Assembly: GCA_028688015.1 (NCBI GenBank)
Contig: JAQTZB010000003.1
Location: forward strand, 62,001-126,000
Length of the DNA: 64,000 nt
Direction: 5' to 3'
Source: Elusimicrobiales bacterium
GTDB taxonomy: Bacteria; Elusimicrobiota; Elusimicrobia; Elusimicrobiales; UBA9959
Part shown: one piece after another, positions 1-8,867 of the stretch
Layout: each line of letters begins with the position of its first letter
Numbering within the stretch: the first letter of the stretch is position 1
The notes under the pieces: generated by a model
Told to the model about the DNA's origin: nothing
Databases searched by the model: none
Seen by the model: the letters and a program-made list of their open reading frames with translations, nothing else
Made by a program: the position numbers and the translations under genes

Positions 1-360
1 AATTTCCTTCACGCCGCGCTGCTGGCTGCGGCCGAGGCCCCTTCCGGCGCCGCCCTGAACGTGAGCGAAGGCTCCATCTCCATGCGCGACCTGCTGCTCA
101 CCCTGGCCGCGGCCCTGGGTCGCCGGCCGCGCCTGATCAGCCTGCCCATCCCGGCGCTGCAGACCGTTTCCGCCGCGCTCGACGCCGCGCTCGGCCTGGC
201 CGGGCTCTACCTGCCCGGGGTGATGGGCGCCGACCCGGCCCGCTTCAGGGAGGCCTGCTCTTCCTGGTCACACAGATGCGAGGGCCTGAGGGCGCTGGGC
301 TGGAAGCCGGCCGTCTCCACAGCCGACGGCCTGGCCGCTTCCATCGGGGAGAAACTGTGA
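1..360 (+). CDS. NAD-dependent epimerase/dehydratase family protein, C-terminal part
   Basis: The reading frame is open from base 1 and ends at TGA 358-360, so the gene starts left of the window and only about 119 residues are visible. The fragment resembles the C-terminal end of extended SDR (NAD-dependent epimerase) proteins: a segment reading ALNVSEGSISMRDLL, then a helical region, then a closing RALGWKPAVSTADGL of the kind found in UDP-sugar epimerases and cinnamoyl-CoA-reductase-like enzymes. The cofactor domain is outside the window, so the substrate cannot be judged. Its stop overlaps the GTG start of the next gene (GTGA), indicating a shared transcript. Confidence 0.6.
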   Translation, partial: NFLHAALLAAAEAPSGAALNVSEGSISMRDLLLTLAAALGRRPRLISLPIPALQTVSAALDAALGLAGLYLPGVMGADPARFREACSSWSHRCEGLRALGWKPAVSTADGLAASIGEKL

Positions 361-1400
361 TCCGCCTGGAGCCGCTGGCACCCACGGAAACCCCTCCGCC
401 CGGCGGCGCCTATTCCTGCTCCCCGGCCTGGGCAAACCTCTGCCGCGGGCTGTACAGCTACGACCTGCGCGAGTACCGGCTGGTCCGCGGAGCCGAAATC
501 CTGGGCGGCTTCAGTTGCGCTGTGGTCCGTTCCTCCCTGTTCGGCACCCGCCTGATCTCCCTGCCTTTCTCCGATGAACCTGGCCTGTGGCTGCGCCCCG
601 GCGCTGCTGTGTCCGCCCAGGAGCTCGCCGCCCTCCGGGGCGCCGTCGCCGGAGTGCTGGACGGGCTGGCGGCCGAAACCGCCGCCGACTACGCCGAGCT
701 GCGCGGCGCGGACGCGCTGTTCCCCCAGGAGGAGCCCGGCTTCGTCAGCGCCGCCCCCTACCTGCGCCTGGTCCTCGATACCTCCCGCCCCTACGAAGAC
801 CTGCGTAAAAATTTTCACAGCAACCTTATCAAGAACCTGCGCAAGGCCGGCAAGAGCGTGGCGGTGCAGGAAAGCCGGGACCCGGCGGCCTTCGCGGCCG
901 TCTATCCCATTTACCTGCGCCAGCTGCGCCGCTTCGGCTCGCCGCCGCTGCCGGCGGCGCATTTCGAAGCCCTGCTGCGCGCCGGCATGGGCCGGCTCTA
1001 TACCGCCTCCGTAGGGGGCAGGCCGGCGGCCTTCCTGTTCGCGCTGGTCTGGGACAAGACCTTCTACGCCGACGTGAACGCCGGCCTTCCTGAATACGAG
1101 ACCTGGTTTCCCAAGATCCGGCTTTTCGACGAGACGATCCGCCTGGCCTGCCGCGAGGGCCTGCGCGCCTACGACTTCATGCGCACCCGGGCCGGCTCCG
1201 GCGTCCACGAGCATAAGAAAAAATGGGGCGGATCAGAGCTGCCCATAAAGTATTACTACCGGGTGTATAAAAAGGGCAAGGAACTGCGGCTGGACCCGGA
1301 GCAGGCGCGCTTCGCCCTGCCCCGCCTGCTGCTGCGGCGCGCGCCGCTGGCGCTGCTGAAAGCCGTAGGCCCTCTTCTCCGCCGGCACGCCGGCAAATAG
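357..1400 (+). CDS. FemAB/GNAT-like acyltransferase
   Basis: 347 residues from a GTG that overlaps the upstream TGA by four bases; the open frame extends further upstream to 276, but that part lies inside the previous gene and has no ribosome site. Residues around NFHSNLIKNLRKAGKS, the stretch YLRQLRRFGSPPLP and the closing KKKWGGSELPIKYYY look like the FemAB/BioF2-type fold of the GNAT superfamily, seen in exopolysaccharide and peptidoglycan bridge formation. The likely role is transfer of an acyl or aminoacyl group to a cell-surface glycan or lipid intermediate; the donor is unknown. The location next to an epimerase supports a surface-polymer context. Moderate confidence in the fold, low in the substrate. 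Confidence 0.6.
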   Translation: MIRLEPLAPTETPPPGGAYSCSPAWANLCRGLYSYDLREYRLVRGAEILGGFSCAVVRSSLFGTRLISLPFSDEPGLWLRPGAAVSAQELAALRGAVAGVLDGLAAETAADYAELRGADALFPQEEPGFVSAAPYLRLVLDTSRPYEDLRKNFHSNLIKNLRKAGKSVAVQESRDPAAFAAVYPIYLRQLRRFGSPPLPAAHFEALLRAGMGRLYTASVGGRPAAFLFALVWDKTFYADVNAGLPEYETWFPKIRLFDETIRLACREGLRAYDFMRTRAGSGVHEHKKKWGGSELPIKYYYRVYKKGKELRLDPEQARFALPRLLLRRAPLALLKAVGPLLRRHAGK

Positions 1401-1430
1401 CCGGCCCGGGCGCGGGCGTCCGCTAATTTT

Positions 1431-1439
1431 TGTTAAGAT
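1431..1439 (+). promoter_or_regulatory. Extended -10 promoter element, candidate leaderless start
   Basis: TGTTAAGAT matches an extended -10 box (TGn followed by TAnnnT). It ends seven bases before the ATG at 1447, so transcription would begin at or next to the start codon. No Shine-Dalgarno sequence is present. The surrounding bases are much more AT-rich than the genes. Confidence 0.4.
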
Positions 1440-1446
1440 TTAATCT

Positions 1447-3024
1447 ATGAAAGAGAAAGTTTTACTCGTTGCGGGAGCCTTGCTGGTCGCGGGCGCTTTA
1501 TTCCTGTTCAATTCCAAACCCGGCTGGCTGTCCCTCTCGTCCGTGCAGGGCGCCGGCCCCGTCAGCATGGTTTACCCTTACGAAGGTTCCCTGTTCCCGG
1601 CTGACATGCGCTCCCCGGAATTCCGCTGGAGGGGAACCCAGCCCGAGAACGGAGAATGGAACCTTAAGATATCTTTCAGCGCTTCCACGCGCACCTTCTC
1701 GGCGGTCTGCCGCGACACCGCCTGGGCCCCGACCGAAGCGGAGTGGGCGGAGATCCGCCGCCTGGCCGCAGGCAAGCCCGCCGTCTTCGAAGTTGCCCCG
1801 AAGGGCGGCGAGGCCGCAAACACCGCCCGCGTCTCCTTCAGCGTGTCCGCGGACCCCGCCGGAGCGCCCCTGTTCTACCGCGCCGTGCCTTCCGGCATGG
1901 CCTTTCCCGCCGAGAGCGAATACCGGCGCATCAAGTGGCGGCTGGCCTGGCTGTCCTCTTATGAGCCGCCCGCCACGGTGATGAGCGACCAGGACACCTG
2001 TTTCAACTGCCACGTCGCCTCGCCCGACGGCAGCACCATCGGCTTCGACTACAACACCGACGAAGTGGACAAATCCAGCTATTTCTTTTTCAGGCACCCG
2101 GGCCGCAGCGTGGCGATCACCCCGGAGATGACCTTCAACTGGAACGGCTATAAGCCCGGCGCGCAGCGCTCGCTGCTGCAGGCCAACGGCTCCGCCATCT
2201 CCCCCGACGGCAAAACCATCGTCACCAGCGGCAAGGGCCTCACGCTGCTGCACATGCGCTGCACCGACATGCGGCAGTACACCTTCCCCATCCTCGGCGT
2301 GGTGATGTACCGCACCGTCTCCGACCCGACGCTCCGGGTGCTGCCCGGCGCGGACGATGAAAAGTTCCTCTACACCCCGGCCTCGTGGAGCCCGGACGGC
2401 AAGTACGTTTACCTGTTCGGCGGCCCCATCCCGGAGCAGCTGCTGGAGATGGGCCGGCAGAAGCTGGCCGGAACCTACAAGGAAGACTGGCGGAAGCTGG
2501 GCTGGCGAGAGCTGGACAAGGTCTACCCCTTCCGCTACAGCCTCTACCGCATCCCGTTCAACGGCGGCAAGGGCGGCCGCCTGGAGCCGCTGAGCGGCGC
2601 GCACGACAACGGCTACAGCAATTTTTTCCCCCGGGTTTCGCCGGACGGAAAATGGGTGGTCTTCAACCGCAGCGCCAACGGCTCCATGCTGGTGCGCGAG
2701 GACAGCGACCTCTATATCATGCCGGCCGGCGGCGGTTCGGCGCGCAAGCTCACCTGCAACGGCCCGCGGGCCGATTCGTGGCACAGCTGGTCGCCGAACG
2801 GGCGCTGGCTGGCCTACGCCTCCAAGTCGCACAGCGATACCGCCACGGACATCGTACTGACGCATATCAGCGCGACCGGCGAGAATTCTCCGCCGGTGGT
2901 GCTAACGCAGTTGAGGGATAAACAGGGGCTGTCGCTGAACCTGCCGGAATTCTTCAACATCAAGCAGGGCGTGCTGCAGGAGATGCTGCCGCGCCTGCCC
3001 CCGCCTACGGTGGGAGCGGAGTAG
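1447..3024 (+). CDS. Membrane-anchored PD40/TolB-like beta-propeller protein with one c-haem motif
   Basis: 525 residues. An N-terminal hydrophobic segment (about residues 4-22) looks like a signal or anchor, so the protein should act outside the cytoplasm. One CFNCH motif (CxxCH, residues 185-189) predicts a single covalent haem c. After it come repeats typical of PD40/TolB propellers: SAISPDGKTIV, SWSPDGKYVYLF, RVSPDGKWVVFNRS and SWSPNGRWLAYAS. The haem sits just before the propeller. No catalytic domain is visible, so the role (electron transfer, sensing or scaffold) is unknown. The gene probably has its own promoter at 1431 and is followed 12 bases later by the end of a convergent gene. 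Confidence 0.65.
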   Translation: MKEKVLLVAGALLVAGALFLFNSKPGWLSLSSVQGAGPVSMVYPYEGSLFPADMRSPEFRWRGTQPENGEWNLKISFSASTRTFSAVCRDTAWAPTEAEWAEIRRLAAGKPAVFEVAPKGGEAANTARVSFSVSADPAGAPLFYRAVPSGMAFPAESEYRRIKWRLAWLSSYEPPATVMSDQDTCFNCHVASPDGSTIGFDYNTDEVDKSSYFFFRHPGRSVAITPEMTFNWNGYKPGAQRSLLQANGSAISPDGKTIVTSGKGLTLLHMRCTDMRQYTFPILGVVMYRTVSDPTLRVLPGADDEKFLYTPASWSPDGKYVYLFGGPIPEQLLEMGRQKLAGTYKEDWRKLGWRELDKVYPFRYSLYRIPFNGGKGGRLEPLSGAHDNGYSNFFPRVSPDGKWVVFNRSANGSMLVREDSDLYIMPAGGGSARKLTCNGPRADSWHSWSPNGRWLAYASKSHSDTATDIVLTHISATGENSPPVVLTQLRDKQGLSLNLPEFFNIKQGVLQEMLPRLPPPTVGAE

Positions 3025-3036
3025 CGGGCGAAGAGT

Positions 3037-4185
3037 TCAGAAGCGGGGCAGGCCCGCCGCGCCGGCGGCAGTGGCCGCCATGCCCTCCACTTCCACCAGC
3101 CAACCGGGCCGGCAGACGGCCCCGCGCACCACCGCCAGCGGCAGGGCCCCGAAGTTCCTGCCGAGATACCCCGCCACCCGCCGGTAGTCCGAAGGGTTCC
3201 GCAGGTAGACAATCAAATACATCAGGTCCCTCAGGCCGGCTCCGCCGGAGCGCAGCAGCGCCCCGATATTGCCCATGGTCCGCTTGAGCTGCCGCAGCGC
3301 GTCGCCCGGGTACAGGATGCCGCCGGTCTTGTCGATGCTGGCCGTGCCGGAGATAAAGTAATGGGAGCGGTCGGCATAGCGCACGCGGGTGCCGCGCTCG
3401 AAGGTGACGTCGTAATCCGCCGCCCGGCACAGCCGGGAAAAATCGTTAAGGTAAGAAACCTGGCCGGGCCTGAGCCCCGGCACCGAATAGGCGTCGAGCC
3501 CCACCAGGCAGCCCTTGCCCCCGGTCGCGCCCTCTATGCCGGTGCTCGAGATATAATGCGTGGCCCGCGTCAGCCCTTGCCGCCTGAACAGTTCGCGCCG
3601 CGCGGCCACCATGCCGGCATAGGCTTCAGCTATGTCGCCCATGAACAGCCAGGTGCGCACGCAGCCGCCGGCCAGGGTGCCACCGACGCGCCGCAGGGTC
3701 CCGGAGAGGCTTTTGAATATTTCCTCCGTCTGCTCCGCGGCGGCAAGGCCTGGTCTCCCGTTCAGCCCGGTGCTCCAGAGGTGCCGCAAACCGCCGGCGC
3801 TGACGGCCAGGTGCCCTGGCGCCAGCCTGCGCTTGCGCGGCGGCCGCGCACCCTGCACGTGGTAGGCCAGCAGAGTGAGCTCGCCGCCGGGCAGCGGCGG
3901 CTGGCGCACTACGGAAAGGGCCACCGGGCCCTCGCCCCGGCCCAGCGAGAACGGATCCCGCCCGGCCCGGAGGCGCGCGGCCGGACCTTTTAAAAGGACC
4001 CGGCGGAACACAGCGCTGGCAGGGGCCAATCCTAACTCCCGGGCCGCGGCCGAGTAAGCCGCGGCCGCGGCCCGGGCCTGGGCGGCGAAGCTTCCGGCGG
4101 GAGCCGGCGTAACGGAAATAAAATATTCGGAAGCACCGCCGGGGGGCCGTAAAATCCTGCTTCTGACGGTAGCGGTTGTCGCCAT
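3037..4185 (-). CDS. Chorismatase (FkbO/Hyg5)-like protein with Rid-type C-terminal domain
   Basis: 382 residues. The C-terminal third carries a YjgF/Rid-like pattern (TASIDKTGGILYPGD, then LRDLMYLIVYLRN and RGAVCRPGWLVEVEG), and the whole length matches the layout of chorismatases, which hydrolyse chorismate to (dihydroxy)benzoates, and of related pteridine-dependent deoxygenase-like proteins of aryl-polyene and xanthomonadin clusters. The start is ten bases after the stop of the rSAM-methyltransferase gene, in the same direction, so it is the last gene of the 11.4-3.0 kb operon. A PaaK-like adenylating enzyme is also in that operon, which would fit activation of an aromatic acid. Function is by resemblance only. 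Confidence 0.55.
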   Translation of the reverse strand: MATTATVRSRILRPPGGASEYFISVTPAPAGSFAAQARAAAAAYSAAARELGLAPASAVFRRVLLKGPAARLRAGRDPFSLGRGEGPVALSVVRQPPLPGGELTLLAYHVQGARPPRKRRLAPGHLAVSAGGLRHLWSTGLNGRPGLAAAEQTEEIFKSLSGTLRRVGGTLAGGCVRTWLFMGDIAEAYAGMVAARRELFRRQGLTRATHYISSTGIEGATGGKGCLVGLDAYSVPGLRPGQVSYLNDFSRLCRAADYDVTFERGTRVRYADRSHYFISGTASIDKTGGILYPGDALRQLKRTMGNIGALLRSGGAGLRDLMYLIVYLRNPSDYRRVAGYLGRNFGALPLAVVRGAVCRPGWLVEVEGMAATAAGAAGLPRF

Positions 4186-4195
4186 ATATCAGGGC

Positions 4196-5953
4196 CTACG
4201 CCGGCTTCTTCCAGACCAGGTAGCCGAAGATGCCGTGGCGGACTTCCGTCCGCGCGCCGGGCAGCGCCGCGGCGTAGCGACGGCGGAACTCCTCGTAGGT
4301 AAGGTGCACCTCGCGCGCCTTGTGCCGCGCGACGCGCGTATCGAGGAAGAAAGCGCGGAAGAAACCCAGCGCCAGCCGCAGCGGGCTGTGCAGCGCCAGC
4401 ATCTCGCGGTAGTAACCCAGCGCGGTGAGCGGCGGGTTGCCCTTCAGCGCGTCCACTATGATTATCACGCCGCCCGGGGCGAGCCGCTCTTTGACCTTGG
4501 CCAGAGCGGCCTCGGCGTCTCCGATGTGGTGCATCGTGGAGACGGCCACCGCCGCGTCGAAGGGCCCGGCGGGCAGCTCGTCCTTCTCAATATCCAGTTC
4601 AAGCACCTCGGCCCGCGGCAGGTCTTTGAGCACTTCGCGCGCCACCGCGGCCATTCCGGCCGATGAATCCACGGCGGCCAGCCGGGCGGCGCCTGAGAAG
4701 ACCGCCCGGGCGCGGCGGCCGGTGCCGCAGCCCAGGTCCAGCACCCGCCGGCCTTCGGGCGCGGCGAGTTCCTTTATATCCGGGTTATGGATCTCCTCCA
4801 CCCAATCCACGTCGCGGCCGTAGTCAGGGGCCCAGGCGTCCCACTCGGCGGGATCGTTGGGCGAGGAGGTAAGCTCGGCCGGGTGCGGGCCGGGGCCCGG
4901 CCGCGACAGCACCCCGCCGAAGGTTTCGCGGAACCGCTCTGAATTCATCGGGCAGTCGGCGGCGGAGTCGAGCGCCCCGAACATGGCCGAGCCCCACATG
5001 CGGCGGGCGATCTTCTCCAGCGGCTCGGTGCGGATGTCGCCGAAGGAGAGCGGCACATAACAGCACGGCTGCACCTCGCCGTAGGGCGAGACGTAAAAGT
5101 GGGTGCGCGCGGAGCAGCCGCAGACGAATTTGGCCTTCGGCGAGGCGAGCAGCAGGGATTCCCAGTATACGTCGGGTGAGAGCCGCGAGCGCAACAGTTC
5201 TATATCCTCCGGGCTAAACGGCACGTCGGCGCGCTCCAGCCACTTGCCGGCGCGCAGCGAAGACAGAACGCGCGTCTTCACGCCCAGCCCGCGCGCCAGC
5301 GCTATGACGCGGTCAAGCCCGCCGTCGCGCAGGCTCTCTTTGGTGGCGTAGGTGGACAGGCAGACGTCCAGGCCGGCCTCGGCGCAGAAGCGCATGGCGT
5401 CGAGCGCCGCGCGGTAGGTGCCCGGGCGGCCGCGCAGGCGGTCGTGCTCCGCCTCGTCGGCGCTGTCCAGGCTGACGCCGATGCGGTCCAGCCCGGCGTC
5501 CCTGAGCACGGCGGCCAGGCGCCGGTCGAGCAGCAGGCCGTTGGTATCGAGCGAGGTCACCAGGCCCAGGCGGCGCGCCTCGCGCACCAGGCCAGGCAGC
5601 CAGGGCACCAGCAGCGGCTCGCCGCCGAAGAAGTAGAAACCGCCGGCGCCCAACGCGGCCGCCTGGCGGATAAGCGCCAGCGTCTCATCCTCGCCCAGCT
5701 CCCGCCTGCCGGCCGCGCCGTAGGGAGTGGTGCCGCAATGCGTGCAGCGGCACTGGCACTTGTAGGTAAGGCCGGCCATCACGGTCACGCCGAACAGCGG
5801 CTTTACGACGCGCGCCGCCGGCTGTACCTTAAGGTGGTAAAAGCGCGCCAAAGCGCCCAACCCCGGCGCGGAGAGAAAAGGGCGAAAGAAACCGCCCAGC
5901 CCCTTCTTCACGAAGCGGTTGACCGAGGGAGGCCTGGGGTTCTCTGTGGTCAT
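4196..5953 (-). CDS. Radical SAM/SPASM-like enzyme fused to a class I methyltransferase
   Basis: 585 residues; the ATG at 5953 overlaps the upstream stop (ATGA), and the longer open frame to 6196 is only the reverse of that gene. The rSAM cluster motif is C66-C70-C73 with an additional C68 (CQCRCTHC); FFGGEPLL follows at about 108-115. Auxiliary cysteines at 278, 280, 297, 298 and 334 suggest a SPASM-type domain. From about residue 370 a second domain with VLDLGCGTG (404-412) and STMHHIGD is a class I SAM methyltransferase. Such a fusion could perform two successive steps on one substrate. It belongs to a six-member CQCxCxxC paralogue group in this window. Confidence 0.75.
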   Translation of the reverse strand: MTTENPRPPSVNRFVKKGLGGFFRPFLSAPGLGALARFYHLKVQPAARVVKPLFGVTVMAGLTYKCQCRCTHCGTTPYGAAGRRELGEDETLALIRQAAALGAGGFYFFGGEPLLVPWLPGLVREARRLGLVTSLDTNGLLLDRRLAAVLRDAGLDRIGVSLDSADEAEHDRLRGRPGTYRAALDAMRFCAEAGLDVCLSTYATKESLRDGGLDRVIALARGLGVKTRVLSSLRAGKWLERADVPFSPEDIELLRSRLSPDVYWESLLLASPKAKFVCGCSARTHFYVSPYGEVQPCCYVPLSFGDIRTEPLEKIARRMWGSAMFGALDSAADCPMNSERFRETFGGVLSRPGPGPHPAELTSSPNDPAEWDAWAPDYGRDVDWVEEIHNPDIKELAAPEGRRVLDLGCGTGRRARAVFSGAARLAAVDSSAGMAAVAREVLKDLPRAEVLELDIEKDELPAGPFDAAVAVSTMHHIGDAEAALAKVKERLAPGGVIIIVDALKGNPPLTALGYYREMLALHSPLRLALGFFRAFFLDTRVARHKAREVHLTYEEFRRRYAAALPGARTEVRHGIFGYLVWKKPA

Positions 5954-7593
5954 AAAGGTTTGGGGGCCAGGTCCAGCACGAAGCCTCCGGGCCAGGAGTA
6001 CGCGGCGCTTGCGCGGCCGGCCTCGTAGCAGGCGGCGGGGTCCCGGCCGGCCAGCAGCTCCGGCAGGCCTTCGTAGAGCGGCGACCTGGACTGCAGGGCT
6101 TCGTCCACGAACCAGCCGCCGTAATATTTTTTTTCGAAGACCAGCCAGCGCACGCCGTAGGCGGCCAGCGCCTCTCCGGCCCCGGGCGCGGCGCAATAGA
6201 GCGCCGCCAGCAGCGCGGACCGCCTGCCCTCGTAATCGCCGCCGCCGAGGAAGAGCAGCTCCTGGTCCTTCAGGTCCGAAGAGACCAGCACCGCCTTCCC
6301 GGTGAAGACGGGAAGAGCCAGGTTCAATTCCCCCTCCGGATAAGCCGCGGCCAGGCCGCCCGGCGCGGCGGCAAGGAACTCATAGGCGCCCGCGAACTCC
6401 CGCACAGAAGTGGTTTCGTTGTACAGCGGGTGCAGCACGGCGAACAGCGCGGCGCAGACGGCCGCGGCCGGGCCCGCGCGGAAGCGGCCGGAGCCGAGGA
6501 GGAGCAGGGCCTCGGCGCCCAGGAAGACCAGCGCGAGCGGCAGTATCACCGCGAGCTGTCTGGAAGCGGAAACCGGGTGCAGCGGGTAGAGGACGATAAA
6601 AGCCGCCCCGCAGCCGGCCAGCAGCGCCGGCACGGCGCGCGGCAGCATGGCCGGCCTGCCCGGTGCCGCCAACAGGCCGAGGCCGTACAGCAGCGCCAGC
6701 AGGGCGAGGAAGATGGCGTAGAGCGGGGCGTGCTCGTTGAGGTTGAGCACCAGGTTGGGCGCGGCCTCTGCGGGGTTGGCCGGGTTTATCTGGGCCGCCA
6801 GCCGCTGGTAGAGCTTGGCGGCCTGGAACTCCGGGCCCTGCGCGGCGCGGGCCCCTGCGTTGTTCGCCAGGCCGCTCAGGTTCAGCAGCAGCAGGCACAG
6901 CGCGGCGGCTCCGGCCAGGTGGGCCAGGTAGCGGCCCAGCAGGCGCCGTGCGGAAAAGTCGGCGCGGAAAAAGACCGGCACCAGCGCCGAAGTGAAGCCC
7001 ACCCCGACGGCGGCGGAAGGATAGACCACGAAGCACAGCGCCGTAAGCCACGGCAACAGGAGAAAGCGCCGCTCCTCCAGCGCCGCGGCGAAACCCAGCA
7101 GGGCCAGCGCCCCATAGAGGCGCGGCACTCCGAAGAAGGTGTCCATGGACAGGAACAGCAGGGTGAACAGCAGCGCGGCCGCCCCGGCGGCCCGGGGCCC
7201 TGGGGAAGCCAGCGCCAGGCGCCGCACCAGCAGCGCGGCCGCAGCGCAGCCAAGGACGGCCAGCGCCTTAAGGCCCAGGGTATACGGCCTGACCTTCATG
7301 AATAACGCCGTGAACCAGATCCAGAGCGCTTCCGGGTGATAAGGTTTCAGGTGCGAAAGGTAGAAGGCGGCCAGCCGGTCCCCGGCGAAGAGGCCGCGGT
7401 CCCAGAGCGCCTGTATCCAGTAAAAACTGACGCTGTCGAGGTAGAGCGAATATACCGGCTCAAAGGCCGGCGGCGTGCAGACCGTCACGGCGTAGGCGGC
7501 CAGCGCGGCCGCGAACAAGGCGGCGGCGCAGGCGGAGATCCCGCCGGGGCCGGGCGCCAGGCAGCGCTCGAGGAGGTCTTTCAGCGTCTTCAT
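5950..7593 (-). CDS. Polytopic membrane protein, glycosyltransferase-like
   Basis: 547 residues with many hydrophobic segments spread over roughly the first 370 residues (for example ALFAAALAAYAVTV and AALCFVVYPSAAVG) and a soluble C-terminal part. The arrangement, an early loop YSLYLDSVSFYWIQALWDRG and a tail with a few short motifs, resembles dolichyl-phosphate-mannose-type (GT39/GT-C) membrane proteins, but no diagnostic acidic pair is certain. The gene sits between the adenylating enzyme (ATGA overlap upstream) and the rSAM-methyltransferase (ATGA overlap downstream), so it is translationally coupled in the same pathway. It may transfer or move a lipid-linked intermediate; this is inference. 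Confidence 0.5.
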   Translation of the reverse strand: MKTLKDLLERCLAPGPGGISACAAALFAAALAAYAVTVCTPPAFEPVYSLYLDSVSFYWIQALWDRGLFAGDRLAAFYLSHLKPYHPEALWIWFTALFMKVRPYTLGLKALAVLGCAAAALLVRRLALASPGPRAAGAAALLFTLLFLSMDTFFGVPRLYGALALLGFAAALEERRFLLLPWLTALCFVVYPSAAVGVGFTSALVPVFFRADFSARRLLGRYLAHLAGAAALCLLLLNLSGLANNAGARAAQGPEFQAAKLYQRLAAQINPANPAEAAPNLVLNLNEHAPLYAIFLALLALLYGLGLLAAPGRPAMLPRAVPALLAGCGAAFIVLYPLHPVSASRQLAVILPLALVFLGAEALLLLGSGRFRAGPAAAVCAALFAVLHPLYNETTSVREFAGAYEFLAAAPGGLAAAYPEGELNLALPVFTGKAVLVSSDLKDQELLFLGGGDYEGRRSALLAALYCAAPGAGEALAAYGVRWLVFEKKYYGGWFVDEALQSRSPLYEGLPELLAGRDPAACYEAGRASAAYSWPGGFVLDLAPKPL

Positions 7594-8867
7594 AATATAT
7601 GGCAGAACTTGCCCGAAGAAGAGATTTTAAAACTTTCCCCGGCGCGCAGGCCATAGCCGCCAACTGGCAGGGCCAGGGCTTCCCTTACGCGCGCGGCCTC
7701 CCTTTCGCCCGCGCCCGGCGGCAGCAGCAGGCCGCCGGCGGCAGTGTCGAGCTGGAAGAAAGGCAGGTCCGACGGGAACGCCTTGTCTATCAGTTCTGAC
7801 TCATAGAGCCGCCCCGAAGCGGTCTCGATAAAATTCTTCACCCGGCCTTTGAGCCTCACCTGCAGGCCCGCACGGCCGCAGGCGCAGCTGCGGCGCGCCA
7901 GTTCCCCAGCGTCGCCGGTCTGGTAGCGCAGCAGGGGCGCCAGTTTGTTGTCCAGATCGGTGGCCAGCAGCGAGCCGCCGGGGCCCTCCTCCAGCAGGTG
8001 CCGTTCCTCGTCGGAGTGCAGCCACTCTCCGGAGGCGGGGCAGGACAGCGCAGCGTAGCCCAGTTCCGTAGAAGCGTACATATTGAAAACCTCGGCGCCC
8101 AGCCGCTCGCGCGCCTCGCGCCGCACGGTCTCGCCGAGGGCCGTGCCTACGGTCAGGACCGCCTTAAGCCCCCTGAAAACCGGCCCGCCAGGGCTCCGCA
8201 GGCTCCTGAGCAGCGCCATCAGCGCATCGGGGCGGCTGATCAGCAGGCGCGGCCGCTCGGCCGCGGCCGCCGAGGCCAGGCGGCGCGCCGCTCCCGGCTC
8301 AGAGAAGATCCTGTGGTCATAATAGACGTTCTTCCTGTTGTGCACCAGGCGGTAAAGGGCGTACTGCTGGAAAAATTCGAAGACTGCCTTCCCGAACTGC
8401 CCTGCGGACAACATGCCCTGCAGGTTGTTGAAATAACCGTATTCCACGGGATGCAGCGCGGCAACCTTGTCGCCCATGTCCCAGCCGGCGGACTTCAGCA
8501 CCGCGAGCAGTCCGGCGTAACGCGCTACCACGGCCTCCAGGTCCAGGCGGGTTTCCACGCGGCCGGCGCAGCCGGTGCCGCCGCTCTCGAGCCGCGCCAG
8601 CGCCCCGCCGGTGTAGCCGGCGGCGTCTTCGCGCGACATGGCTGGCAGGCGCGGCAGTTCCTCAAACGAGCTCAGCCCGGCGCGGCCGCCAAGCGCGGCG
8701 GCGCAGGCGGCGTCGTAAGCAGGCAGCGCAGCCCGCGCCCGGGCGAGCAGGAAATTAAAGCGGGCCAGCCTGTCCCCGGCCGGCGCACCGAAGGCAGCCG
8801 CCCTGTTTTTGAAGCCTGGCAGGACCAGCTCCCCGGCTGCGGCGACCAACGCGCGGCGGAAATTCAC
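7590..8867 (-). CDS. Phenylacetate-CoA ligase (PaaK)-like adenylate-forming enzyme
   Basis: 425 residues. The segment VLTVGTALGETVRREA, the MYASTELGYAA motif (acyl-adenylate binding), LLRYQTGDAGEL and the C-terminal GRVKNFIETASGRLYESEL follow the PaaK/CapK branch of the ANL superfamily. Such enzymes activate carboxylic acids with ATP, usually aromatic ones, for transfer to CoA or directly to an acceptor; CapK-like members act in surface polysaccharide biosynthesis. CACGR near residue 315 adds a short cysteine knuckle seen in many PaaK relatives. Overlaps by four bases on both sides. Pairing with a chorismatase-like gene downstream suggests a benzoate-type acid, but this is not shown by the sequence. 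Confidence 0.7.
   Translation of the reverse strand: MNFRRALVAAAGELVLPGFKNRAAAFGAPAGDRLARFNFLLARARAALPAYDAACAAALGGRAGLSSFEELPRLPAMSREDAAGYTGGALARLESGGTGCAGRVETRLDLEAVVARYAGLLAVLKSAGWDMGDKVAALHPVEYGYFNNLQGMLSAGQFGKAVFEFFQQYALYRLVHNRKNVYYDHRIFSEPGAARRLASAAAAERPRLLISRPDALMALLRSLRSPGGPVFRGLKAVLTVGTALGETVRREARERLGAEVFNMYASTELGYAALSCPASGEWLHSDEERHLLEEGPGGSLLATDLDNKLAPLLRYQTGDAGELARRSCACGRAGLQVRLKGRVKNFIETASGRLYESELIDKAFPSDLPFFQLDTAAGGLLLPPGAGEREAARVREALALPVGGYGLRAGESFKISSSGKFCHIL

Noticed and set aside
207-1214. Long antisense reading frames opposite most genes (for example 207-1214 and 1498-2865)
   Set aside because: They are the usual shadows in GC-rich DNA: low-complexity Ala/Gly/Arg composition, no ribosome sites, and they cover genes with clear motifs on the other strand.
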